Shown here piece by piece: positions 18,766 to 26,823 of a stretch of DNA of 64,000 nt. Each line of letters opens with the position of its first letter. Within the stretch, counting starts at the first letter, position 1. Made by a program: the position numbers and the translations under genes. Origin of the DNA: Cellulophaga sp. BC115SP (GTDB taxonomy: Bacteria > Bacteroidota > Bacteroidia > Cytophagales > Spirosomataceae). The notes below the pieces were generated by a model. It saw only the letters and a list, made by a program, of their open reading frames with translations, was not told where the DNA came from and did no database searches. Location: assembly GCF_009905545.1 (NCBI RefSeq), contig NZ_JAAALB010000006.1:62001-126000 (forward strand), given 5' to 3'.

Positions 18766-19199
18766 TGAAACAGACAGAAAAGAACATAGGTTTTAGTATT
18801 ATTCAAATTAGTACAGAACAGTTTGCTTTATTACCAGAAGCTTATCAGGTATCAAAACCTGCTCAAATTCAACATGAATTATCATTTGGAATAGACAAAG
18901 ATAATAAGCGAATTTATGTAAAAAAAACGGCTCGATTTCATCATGTAGGCAACAATTACCCTTTTATTATCATAGCAGTATCATGTCAGTTTCAGGTCAA
19001 TCCAGACGACTGGTCAATGCTTGAAGAAGCCCACAAAATTGTGTTACCTCAGAATTTTGGCATTCATTTAGGGATGTTGGTAGTTGGCACTTTAAGGGGC
19101 GTGCTATATACTAAAACTGAAAATACTATTTTTAACCAATTCATTTTACCAACTATTGACGTAACGGCATTAGTGCCAAATGATGTGACATTTGAATGA
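18765..19199 (+). CDS. SecB-like protein, putative chaperone of the cassette
   Basis: 144 residues, close to SecB length (about 150). The second half has the features of a SecB-like fold: a strand-rich region (HVGNNYPFIIIAVSCQFQV), then a helix ending in LVVGTLRGVLYTKTE, and a terminal FILPTIDVTAL segment analogous to the LAPVNF-type end of SecB. I read it as the SecB-like chaperone of a toxin-antitoxin-chaperone module, by analogy with Rv1957 of Mycobacterium tuberculosis. The similarity was judged by eye only and is modest. It starts on the last base of the antitoxin stop codon. Export chaperoning of other proteins is the main alternative. Confidence 0.55.
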   Translation: MKQTEKNIGFSIIQISTEQFALLPEAYQVSKPAQIQHELSFGIDKDNKRIYVKKTARFHHVGNNYPFIIIAVSCQFQVNPDDWSMLEEAHKIVLPQNFGIHLGMLVVGTLRGVLYTKTENTIFNQFILPTIDVTALVPNDVTFE

Positions 19200-19201
19200 T
19201 A

Positions 19202-19277
19202 TGTATAGGAAACAGCCTTTTTTATACACATCTACGTTATCATGTATAGAAAATTGCCTTTTTCTATACATGATAAC
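19202..19277. repeat. two tandem hairpins with TGTATAG arms
   Basis: The gap between the cassette and mcrB holds an imperfect hairpin near 19203-19229 and a perfect one (GTTATCATGTATAGAAA at 19236-19252 with its complement at 19261-19277). Both share a GTATAG...GCCTTTTT...TATAC layout. They may terminate the upstream operon or serve as operators. Confidence 0.6.
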
Positions 19278-19344
19278 TTAACTTTTATATACACTTATCA
19301 ATAAAGTCAAACCAACGTAACACTCCTAATGCTCATATTTTAGC

Positions 19345-21138
19345 ATGACCAAATTACAACAACTACACGAAGACATCTATTCTTTTCTATTAGACTGCCA
19401 CAAAAAAAATAATGATTTTAGGTTTATTCCCCGAATTGAGCAAAGTGATAAACTAAAAAATAGATATTGGTTGACTGGAGGAGAAACAGAAATACTAATT
19501 GGACTTTCATCGACTAATGATTTACGCACTAAAAATTTATGTCTACGTTTTATTCACAATAAAGAAAAAATTTCTAAATGTCAATTGTTAGTAATGTTTA
19601 GAAGTGAAGAAAATGATGAAAATTTAAAAATGTATTATGAATTAATTGCTGAATTAGAAAAAACTCAACTATTAAGTAACAGCAGAGAAGAGCAAATTCA
19701 AAAATATAGATATTTTACCCTCCCAACAAATTCAAATTGGAAGGATAGTATAGTATTTTATATAGAAAAGATAAAACCTGTAATAAATTCGTTTGTGAGT
19801 AAATATCAACTCAATAATACATTTGAAGTTAACGAAGAACTTTTTAAGAAATACATCGGTGTTATAGAAAATCAAAGACATTCTATTTCTATTTTACCAA
19901 ACAAATCTATCGACATGGCAATGCCCAATTCCTACCCGCTCAACCAAATCCTCTACGGACCTCCTGGGACTGGTAAAACATATCAGACGGTGGCTTTGGC
20001 TTATAAAATTGTCCATCAGCTGCCATTGAATCAGGACATTGACTACACAGCGGCTAGAGCTTGGTACAAACAAGAATTAGCCAAAAATCACGACCGTCAG
20101 GTGGAGTTTATTACCTTTCATCAAAATTATAGTTATGAGGATTTTATAGCAGGTATTAAGCCAGCTCTCAATGACGATACCCTTGGCTTTAGAGAACATA
20201 AAGGGATTTTCTTTGAGGTATGCCAAAGGGCTTTGAAGAACCTACAACAAGCTACTCAGGCAAATTATCAAGAAATACCTAGCTTTCAAGAGGTTTTTGA
20301 TACGTTTATTGTAGACCTTATTCAAAATGATAGACCTGTTGAGGTAGGTTTAAAGCGTGGCGGTAGTTTCTCTATTACTAAAGTTAACGCCAAAAATATA
20401 GAGTTTAAAAAACAAAGCGGAACTTCTGAACACACATTAAGTATTCAGACTCTTGAAGAAATTTATTCTAATCAAAGAGAGTTTACTTCAGGACTTGCCA
20501 CATATTATAACCAGATAGTTGATAAACTACGAGAAATTGCCTCAGGATTGACAAGGAGTATTCCTGCTCAACCGCTCAAAAACTACGTCTTAATCATCGA
20601 CGAAATCAACCGTGCCAATATTTCAAGGGTTTTTGGAGAGCTTATTACGTTATTGGAAGAAGATAAACGTTGGGGGAATGATTTTGAAACAGAGGTTTTG
20701 CTTCCTGACGGCTTTACTAAATTTACTGTACCCAAAAATCTGTATATAATCGGTACGATGAATACTGCCGATAAATCTATTGCCTTACTGGATATTGCCC
20801 TCCGTCGACGCTTTGAGTTTATTCCTTTGTACCCAGATGTTTCAATGGTTAAGGATGACTATCAAGTGTTTTTCAATACATTAAATCAAATTATTAAAGA
20901 CAAAAAAGGTATTGATTTTTGTATTGGACATGCCTACTTTATGCCTCATCAAGGTCGTGATTTTGATTTTGTTAAAGTTATGAATCAAAAGGTTATTCCA
21001 TTGCTTACAGAGTATTTTTATAATGCTCGTACAACACAAAACGATGTTAAGCAATTGCTTGAGGAGGCCTTTAGAAGATCTGGTTTATCTTTCCAAATTG
21101 AAGAAAACATGTTCCAAATCATGATTGTAGGTTCATAA
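19345..21138 (+). CDS. mcrB: McrB-like AAA+ GTPase of a McrBC-type restriction system
   Basis: 597 residues. McrB is the DNA-recognising, GTP-hydrolysing ring motor that drives McrC to cut modified DNA. The N-terminal ~190 residues are a variable DNA/modification-reading domain that I cannot assign. The AAA+ module follows: Walker A GPPGTGKT at 205, Walker B VLIIDEINRAN around 419, then the McrB-specific MNTADKS at 472 and the LRRRFEF arginine-finger region. An insertion of about 80 residues lies between Walker A and B, as in other members of this family. The N-terminal half is more A+T-rich than the AAA+ half, consistent with domain exchange. mcrC follows after 28 bp. Confidence 0.9.
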   Translation: MTKLQQLHEDIYSFLLDCHKKNNDFRFIPRIEQSDKLKNRYWLTGGETEILIGLSSTNDLRTKNLCLRFIHNKEKISKCQLLVMFRSEENDENLKMYYELIAELEKTQLLSNSREEQIQKYRYFTLPTNSNWKDSIVFYIEKIKPVINSFVSKYQLNNTFEVNEELFKKYIGVIENQRHSISILPNKSIDMAMPNSYPLNQILYGPPGTGKTYQTVALAYKIVHQLPLNQDIDYTAARAWYKQELAKNHDRQVEFITFHQNYSYEDFIAGIKPALNDDTLGFREHKGIFFEVCQRALKNLQQATQANYQEIPSFQEVFDTFIVDLIQNDRPVEVGLKRGGSFSITKVNAKNIEFKKQSGTSEHTLSIQTLEEIYSNQREFTSGLATYYNQIVDKLREIASGLTRSIPAQPLKNYVLIIDEINRANISRVFGELITLLEEDKRWGNDFETEVLLPDGFTKFTVPKNLYIIGTMNTADKSIALLDIALRRRFEFIPLYPDVSMVKDDYQVFFNTLNQIIKDKKGIDFCIGHAYFMPHQGRDFDFVKVMNQKVIPLLTEYFYNARTTQNDVKQLLEEAFRRSGLSFQIEENMFQIMIVGS

Positions 21139-21166
21139 ATTCGCAGTACAATTTAAGGCTACTTTT

Positions 21167-22456
21167 ATGAAAATAGATACATTTGAGTTTGGCAATACCT
21201 TTACCATTCCTGATACACACGTCAGGGGGTTGAAGAACTATTTGAGTGAGGTTTGGAAAAATCGCCTAAAATACCAATCCTTTGAAAATGTAGAAGATGA
21301 TACCAGCGGCGCAAAAGAGTATGAAAGGATTTTTCATTTTGATGGTAATCAATTGCGTGCTAAAAACTATATAGGCTTTATCCAATATCAAGATCTTCGA
21401 ATCAATATTTACCCTAAAATTGTTGCTCAGCAACCTCACAAAGAGGAGATAATTCCGAAGGTTTTATATTGGTTATCGTATAGTAATCACCTACAATTTC
21501 CTTTTTCAGAAATTTCGTTAGAACAACAGCCATTTGATGATTGGTTGGAAGCTTATATCTATTTGTTTGCTCAATATACCTCTGAGGTTTTGAGCACTCA
21601 CCCCTACCATGCCTATCAAGAGGTAGTTGAGGAAACAAGTTTTCTTCGTGGAAGCCTAGCCATGACAGAATATATTCAGCAAAACCTTTCAACTGGTAGA
21701 CACCAATATTTTCAGAGCAGACATGAGCCTTTTCTCTATGACAATTTGTTTAATCGTATTGTCAAATATGTAGCAAGATTGTTGCTTTCTTTCACTCAAA
21801 ATATCACTAATCAGACGACATTACAAGAGTTAGTATTTATCCTAGATGGTGTTTCGGAGGCTGAATATCAAGCGCTGGATTGTGACAAAGTGGTGCTAAA
21901 TCCCCTCTATCAAGACTTAAAGCTAGTATTATCGATGGCTAAAATGTTTTTGGAATCTAGCGCCATTCATCATTCACAGCATCAACACACAATGTCCCTT
22001 TTGCTTCCAATGGAGGTAATTTATGAGGATTTTTTGAGTGGATTTATTAAAAAGAATTTTCAATCTAGGAACCCAGTTACTCAGAAAATGGGATTTCTAG
22101 CCCAAAATGAACGCATGCTACCTGTATTTGCAACAAAACAAGACCTAGTGTTATACTCGCCCAACGTCATTGTAGACACCAAGTACAAAATAAGACAAAA
22201 ACAAGATGCAAAGAGAGGTGTGTCTCAAAATGATTTGTACCAAATGGTCGCGTATTCGATTCGTAGCAATATCGAATACATAGTCTTGCTCTACCCCAAA
22301 GCATGGAATCAGGATAGCTCAATCGATACCTTTACCATTGAAGATACATTAGCATGTCCCCCTCAAAAAATTCAAATCAAAGCCGTGGATGTGGATATTT
22401 GTGTGGATGATGCTCAAATTAATGCTCAACTAGCCAATATTTTGAGTATAGACTAA
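21167..22456 (+). CDS. mcrC: McrC-like nuclease subunit of a McrBC-type restriction system
   Basis: 429 residues. McrC binds the McrB ring and supplies the PD-(D/E)xK nuclease. The N-terminal beta-rich part (about 1-120, with NYIGFIQYQDLRINIYPKI) is the McrB-interacting domain. The central helical part contains SFLRGSLAMTEY, a family signature. The nuclease site is seen as LVLYSPNVIVDTKYK, with D337 and K339 forming the DxK pair and an upstream acidic residue. The gene follows mcrB by 28 bp on the same strand and is intact. With mcrB it forms a type IV, modification-dependent restriction system. Confidence 0.9.
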   Translation: MKIDTFEFGNTFTIPDTHVRGLKNYLSEVWKNRLKYQSFENVEDDTSGAKEYERIFHFDGNQLRAKNYIGFIQYQDLRINIYPKIVAQQPHKEEIIPKVLYWLSYSNHLQFPFSEISLEQQPFDDWLEAYIYLFAQYTSEVLSTHPYHAYQEVVEETSFLRGSLAMTEYIQQNLSTGRHQYFQSRHEPFLYDNLFNRIVKYVARLLLSFTQNITNQTTLQELVFILDGVSEAEYQALDCDKVVLNPLYQDLKLVLSMAKMFLESSAIHHSQHQHTMSLLLPMEVIYEDFLSGFIKKNFQSRNPVTQKMGFLAQNERMLPVFATKQDLVLYSPNVIVDTKYKIRQKQDAKRGVSQNDLYQMVAYSIRSNIEYIVLLYPKAWNQDSSIDTFTIEDTLACPPQKIQIKAVDVDICVDDAQINAQLANILSID

Positions 22457-22612
22457 AGTCAGTATATTTTAATCTTTTCACAAAACCCCTAAACATATCA
22501 AAATACATTTTAATTTTGCCATACAAATCAGATATTAGTCTTATTGGGTTTTCAAATTAGAGCACTAAATAAGACTAATATTCCTTTCATTTCCAATACC
22601 ACCACCTTATTT

Positions 22613-23206
22613 ATGACTGTAGGAATTTTATTTTTGATTATTGGGGCGATTGTTTTTGTGTTTTTAAAAAATGAAAATTCTCCACAAACTACACAGCATT
22701 ACAACGATTACGACACTGATTACTCCTCCTCTGGCGACTACTCGCCCGAACATGAAAAGGGTGAGGCTTTTGAAAAATATGTGGTCCAAAAATTTTCAAG
22801 AAATCTCTTCAAGGTAAAAGAGTGGCGTGGCGATAAGTTTGTGAATGGGCAATATGCCGAAACTACCACCTATCCCGACCTTACGCTAGAATTTAACTTT
22901 CGTGATATTGCCCAGACTTTTGCGGTTGAATGCAAATACCGTAGCGACTATTATCGCGATGGCATAGAATGGTGTAAGCCTTACCAGCTCGAAAATTATA
23001 GGCATTATGCCCAACGTTTTCGAATGCCTGTTTTTGTGGTCATTGGCGTTGGATATTCACCTTATGAACCTGACGAATTGTATGTGATTCCGCTCAAGGC
23101 GTTGCATCATACTTTTGTTAGTAGGGCTTTTTTGAAAAACTATCAGAAATATAATTTTCAAGAATCTAACTTCTTTTTTGACCCTCAAACCCACACTTTG
23201 CGCTGA
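22613..23206 (+). CDS. membrane-anchored PD-(D/E)xK nuclease-like protein
   Basis: 197 residues from the ATG at 22613. A longer reading frame begins with TTG at 22544, but the ATG places a transmembrane helix right at the N-terminus (MTVGILFLIIGAIVFVFL), so I prefer it. After an acidic Tyr/Asp/Ser-rich linker (about 25-50) comes a restriction-endonuclease-like fold: GEAFEKYVV, then D89 (YPDLTLEF) and E106-C-K108 (FAVECKYR), the PD...ExK triad. The protein is probably tethered to the inner membrane with the nuclease in the cytoplasm. It resembles Mrr-like nucleases in layout. It follows mcrC by 156 bp. Its DNA target is unknown. Confidence 0.75.
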   Translation: MTVGILFLIIGAIVFVFLKNENSPQTTQHYNDYDTDYSSSGDYSPEHEKGEAFEKYVVQKFSRNLFKVKEWRGDKFVNGQYAETTTYPDLTLEFNFRDIAQTFAVECKYRSDYYRDGIEWCKPYQLENYRHYAQRFRMPVFVVIGVGYSPYEPDELYVIPLKALHHTFVSRAFLKNYQKYNFQESNFFFDPQTHTLR

Positions 23207-23323
23207 TTTGATATACTTTTTGGCGTCTTTTGCTTGGTCTTTAGATGGTTCTCTTAAATTTGTAGTTTGCCTTATTGGTAAAATATTTTTTTTGAATCAT
23301 TTACAAACCTAATATTAAATCGT

Positions 23324-23926
23324 ATGCCTTATTTGATACTCGATTTAGAAATGTCAGGCCAAGAGGCTGGCTATCATGATATCATTCAGATTGGCGCTCT
23401 TTTAGCAGATAATGATTGGAAGGTACTTTCCAAATTTGAGACGCTCGTATATCCAGATAACGAAGAAACATTTTCGAGTTATTCCGAAAAAGTCCACGGA
23501 ATTTCATTAGAAGATTTAGAAGATGCCCCTTCCTCGTACGATGCCTTGGAGGATTTTGAGACTTGGATTCGTAAGACACTTCGCCGCGATAGCCATGAGC
23601 GTCTGCATGATGTAGTAATTTGTGGACAAAGCGTCATCAACGATATTAATTTTCTCAAAGCTACCTACGACGACCTCAATATTGATTGGCCATTTTCTTT
23701 CAAATTAGTTGACTTGATGAGTATTTCGGTATTGATGTTTCAGGTATTTGAAAACAACAAAATGGCAACACCCAAGTCGTATAGTCTCAAATCTGTAGCC
23801 GATTACTTTGGCATATACCGCAAAGACACTACACACAATGCCTTAGAGGATGCCGATATTACTTATCAGTGTTTTAAAAAGTATTTTGAGTTGGCAAAAC
23901 AGGCAAAACTACCCACTAATTCTTAA
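23324..23926 (+). CDS. DEDDh-type 3'-5' exonuclease
   Basis: 200 residues. The RNase T/DnaQ exonuclease fold is evident: Exo I motif with D7 and E9 (LILDLEMSG), the Exo II aspartate probably in CGQSVINDINFLKA, and Exo III HNALEDADIT near residue 172, where the His makes it DEDDh. These enzymes remove nucleotides 3'-5' from DNA or RNA using two metal ions. The length is near that of oligoribonuclease or RNase T, but the sequence is not clearly either. It stands alone between the membrane nuclease and a palindromic element and may be a defence accessory or a housekeeping exonuclease. Confidence 0.85.
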   Translation: MPYLILDLEMSGQEAGYHDIIQIGALLADNDWKVLSKFETLVYPDNEETFSSYSEKVHGISLEDLEDAPSSYDALEDFETWIRKTLRRDSHERLHDVVICGQSVINDINFLKATYDDLNIDWPFSFKLVDLMSISVLMFQVFENNKMATPKSYSLKSVADYFGIYRKDTTHNALEDADITYQCFKKYFELAKQAKLPTNS

Positions 23927-23948
23927 AGGCAATATCATTGTTTAAAGT

Positions 23949-24219
23949 GTATTAATGCAAAATAAAATTGCATTAATACGCTTTAAGCGGTAAGCTGTAA
24001 GCATTAGGCAAAAATCTATTCATGCTTTTTTTAAAACTCTTTTATACTTTAAACTTACGGAATATGGCTTAATACCTATTACGGTTTACCCGCATTAAAC
24101 TCTAGGCTTTATGCGGTAGGCAAAAAGTTAAATAGTATTTCTCATGAAGTAATAGAATCTTTTTTGCCTAATGCTTACTGCATAAAGCATATTAATGCAA
24201 CTTTATTTTGCATTAATAC
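23949..24219. mobile_element. 271-bp MITE-like element with ~60-bp terminal inverted repeats
   Basis: The left end reads GTATTAATGCAAAATAAA and continues ATTGCATTAATACGCTTTAA; the right end is its near-perfect reverse complement. Homology of the ends continues inward for about 60 bp (GTAAGCATTAGGCAAAAA). There is no coding capacity. Each end itself contains a small palindrome (ATTAATGCAA with TTGCATTAAT), so the ends can cruciform. It fills most of the 396-bp gap before the MoxR-vWA operon. No transposase of matching type is in the window. Confidence 0.75.
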
Positions 24220-24322
24220 TTACTCGCTCCAGTATTATCTCCTGACTTTGAATCTTTTATCTTCCTTAGTCAAAACTTCTTAGATTTTTGTATATTGCTT
24301 TTCTATAACTGAACACCTGACC

Positions 24323-24937
24323 ATGAACTCAACCTATTTTGTGGATTTGCTTCAGACCATTCGGGAAGAAGAAAGCGCCATTCTTTATAATAATCTCCCT
24401 GAAATTTCGGATGCCGAAAAGCAACAAGCTATTATATATCTTAGAAAAACATACCATGAGGAATGTATAGGTTATCCACGTGGTTATCCTCCTTTTGATG
24501 AAAAAGCTGCCTTGTGGGGTGCACAAATACTCTATATTTCTTGTCAATTAGTCTTATTCAGAAAACAAAACCTTGAGGATATACAGGTTTTATTAAACGA
24601 CTTCTCTAGTCCTAAAACACCAAGTACGATACTTTCAGCAGACTTAATGCTTCGTTTTCTTCCGAGTGTAATCGAAATACTCCAGTCTTTAACGCCAGAA
24701 GATCCTTTGATAGAACTATTAACCCAATTGCTGGAAAAATGGCATTATTCGGGAATAGCTTTTCCACTCAATAGTGAAAATCTTTCTTTCGAAACGGAAC
24801 TTCAAGATCCTTGTCTTCGACAATTATACCTTGATAGAGTTGTCGAAAATTCAAGACTAGACCTTATAGAAAACCCTATATTGAACCCTCTCTTGAGAGC
24901 TAACTATGGAATTCATTACCAATACTTTACCCGCTAA
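24323..24937 (+). CDS. first gene of the MoxR-vWA operon, unknown helical protein
   Basis: 204 residues, family not recognised. It is predicted to be all-helical and acidic, with no signal peptide or membrane segment. Features are an Asp/Glu-rich N-terminus, a YPRGYPPFDEKAALWGAQIL stretch at about residues 48-67, and a C-terminal FYTR-like end. It opens a five-gene, tightly overlapping operon whose second gene is a MoxR-type AAA+ ATPase. In the MoxR-vWA-beta-propeller 'ternary' systems described computationally, small accessory proteins of this size sit next to the ATPase and are named bpX domains; it may be one of them, but I cannot assign a number. It ends 16 bp before the likely start of the ATPase gene. 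Confidence 0.7.
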   Translation: MNSTYFVDLLQTIREEESAILYNNLPEISDAEKQQAIIYLRKTYHEECIGYPRGYPPFDEKAALWGAQILYISCQLVLFRKQNLEDIQVLLNDFSSPKTPSTILSADLMLRFLPSVIEILQSLTPEDPLIELLTQLLEKWHYSGIAFPLNSENLSFETELQDPCLRQLYLDRVVENSRLDLIENPILNPLLRANYGIHYQYFTR

Positions 24938-26084
24938 ACAACTTCATTTACACATGAATGCTATTGCCCAATTAAACCAAGTTTTAGAATACCTCAAAAA
25001 CACCTTTGTAGGAAAAGATGAAATTATAGATTTACTAGGAATTTGCCTTGTAGCTCGTGAAAATGCCTTTTTACTTGGTCCTCCAGGCACGGCCAAAAGT
25101 GCTATTGTTCGCGCCCTATCACAATGTATTGTCGACGGAAATAATTTTGAATACCTCCTCACACGTTTTACTGAACCTAGTGAAATTTTTGGTCCATTTG
25201 ATATTAGAAAGCTTAAGGAAGGCGAACTCCTCACCAACACAGAAGGCATGATGCCTGAAGCATCGTTGGTGTTTCTGGATGAAATCTTCAACGCTAATAG
25301 TGCTATTCTTAACAGCCTCCTCATGGCCTTGAATGAGCGCATCTTTAGAAGAGGTCGAGAAACTCGATTGCTTCCTGCGTTGATGTTTGTAGGTGCTAGT
25401 AACCAACTGCCACAAGAAGAAACGCTCAATGCATTGCTAGATAGATTTTTGATCAGGGTCAACTGCAACTATGTAGCTCCCGACCAATTAGAACAGGTAT
25501 TGATTCAAGGTTGGAAACAACAGAAAAATCCTATTCAAGATATTCCTAGTATTACCCCAAATGCGATCCAGGACTTACAAGCCATGAGTAAAAACATAGA
25601 TTTGAGCCCTATTCGTGCCCAATACGTCGATTTAATTCATAGTTTACGCAATACAGGATTTAGTGTATCAGATAGGCGAGCAGTTAAAATCCAAAATTTG
25701 ATTGCAGCATCTGCCCTACTGGCTGGTAGACAAGAGGTTATTACTTCCGACCTTTGGGTGATGCGCAATATCTGGGATACCGAAGAGCAAATTGAAACGC
25801 TGCAAGCCATGATTGAGGGAGTCATAGGAAAAGAACCTATTCCTGATAGCCACCCTCAAGCTTTTCAAAATGCCTTACCTGATGCGGAGGTACTTATGCA
25901 AGAAATTATTTCATTAACAGAGCGCTGGAAACAATCAGCAGAGAATTGGGAAGAGAAAAATCTCATTAAAGATCAATTACGTTTTTTACAAAATCGTAAT
26001 AACTGGTTGCAATCAGAGGAAAAACGTCGATATATCCAACAAAACATAGATGCATTATGGCAAAAAATCTTGGCACAGAGTTAG
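24906..26084 (+). CDS. MoxR-family AAA+ ATPase of a ternary conflict system
   Basis: 392 residues from the first ATG, or 376 from M17 (24954), which avoids a 32-bp overlap and is the likelier start. MoxR/RavA ATPases are hexameric chaperone-like motors that usually act with a vWA-domain partner. Walker A is GPPGTAKS at 58-65, with Ser in place of Thr as in other MoxR proteins. Walker B is VFLDEIF with D125, sensor 1 is ASNQLP near 165, and the arginine-containing LNALLDRFLIRV follows. A C-terminal helical lid and a Trp/Gln-rich tail (EQIETLQAMIEG to the end) complete it. It overlaps the next gene by 28 bp. Co-translation with the vWA-like gene supports a joint machine. Confidence 0.88.
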   Translation: MEFITNTLPAKQLHLHMNAIAQLNQVLEYLKNTFVGKDEIIDLLGICLVARENAFLLGPPGTAKSAIVRALSQCIVDGNNFEYLLTRFTEPSEIFGPFDIRKLKEGELLTNTEGMMPEASLVFLDEIFNANSAILNSLLMALNERIFRRGRETRLLPALMFVGASNQLPQEETLNALLDRFLIRVNCNYVAPDQLEQVLIQGWKQQKNPIQDIPSITPNAIQDLQAMSKNIDLSPIRAQYVDLIHSLRNTGFSVSDRRAVKIQNLIAASALLAGRQEVITSDLWVMRNIWDTEEQIETLQAMIEGVIGKEPIPDSHPQAFQNALPDAEVLMQEIISLTERWKQSAENWEEKNLIKDQLRFLQNRNNWLQSEEKRRYIQQNIDALWQKILAQS

Positions 26085-26803
26085 GGGCTTTTTACCTATG
26101 CACTTCAATGAAAGACGAGCGTTTTTGGGGTAACATTCGTCACTGGGAAAATCTGAGTATTGCTTATGAAGGCGATAATATTTGGCTAAGAGGATTGACA
26201 TTAATACAAACTCAATCTGTGGAAGTGATGAGTTTGCTACACAAGCAACTTTTTGTCCAAAAGGAAGAAAAGCTCTTTAAAGTAGGAAGCTTATTACCTG
26301 AAAGAAGCATCCCAGATTTAGCGTGGATACCTCTCAAAAAAGCTGTTGGTATAGAGTTACCTAGTTTTAATTTCAACTTTTTTTATTTATCCGAAAAAGT
26401 AAGATTTGATTTGGTTCAAGCAACACAGCTACGGGAGTCTGTAGCTATGCTAGTGGATTTATCGGTACTGAAAGACTATGTAGAAACCGCTCCAGCTTTA
26501 CGACTATCGGTTTTAAAGTGGGTTATACTGGGAAGTCAACACGCTTTTGTATTAGGGACTCCCCTATTACCAATACAAGGGCTTAGTTTTTGGCAAAAAG
26601 GAAGATGTTTTTTCCCTGATGGTCTACAACCAGAGTTCCCCATTTTGTTACCTACACTAGAACAAAAACTCGGTAGCAATCCACTAGACTATCTGGTATT
26701 TAACTCCAATGGTCAAATACTTACAGTTTCAGCCTATCAGTTCAAGCAACTTTCGAGAAGTTCTTTTAGACTAAGCTATGAGAAAACCCTTGCATCACAC
26801 TAA
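26057..26803 (+). CDS. ternary-system accessory protein, unknown
   Basis: 248 residues, or 231 if translation starts at M18 (26108), which would remove the overlap with the ATPase gene. No recognised family. The composition is beta-rich with many aromatics (DERFWGNIRHWENLSIAYEG, DNIWLRGLTL, QGLSFWQKGRCFFPDGLQPE) and lacks a signal peptide. The last block resembles the 'variable-strand plus FPDG' style of the bpX domains of MoxR-vWA-beta-propeller systems. Its place directly between the ATPase and the vWA-like gene suggests it bridges them or binds a target. The assignment to that system is contextual. Confidence 0.65.
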   Translation: MAKNLGTELGAFYLCTSMKDERFWGNIRHWENLSIAYEGDNIWLRGLTLIQTQSVEVMSLLHKQLFVQKEEKLFKVGSLLPERSIPDLAWIPLKKAVGIELPSFNFNFFYLSEKVRFDLVQATQLRESVAMLVDLSVLKDYVETAPALRLSVLKWVILGSQHAFVLGTPLLPIQGLSFWQKGRCFFPDGLQPEFPILLPTLEQKLGSNPLDYLVFNSNGQILTVSAYQFKQLSRSSFRLSYEKTLASH

Positions 26804-26823
26804 CTATTGAACCACATTGCCTA

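Noticed and set aside
22544-22612. TTG start extending the membrane nuclease by 23 residues
   Set aside because: The ATG at 22613 gives a standard N-terminal anchor; the extension has no conserved features.
24944-25468. 174-residue minus-strand open frame inside the MoxR ATPase gene
   Set aside because: Antisense to Walker A and B of the ATPase; low-complexity shadow.
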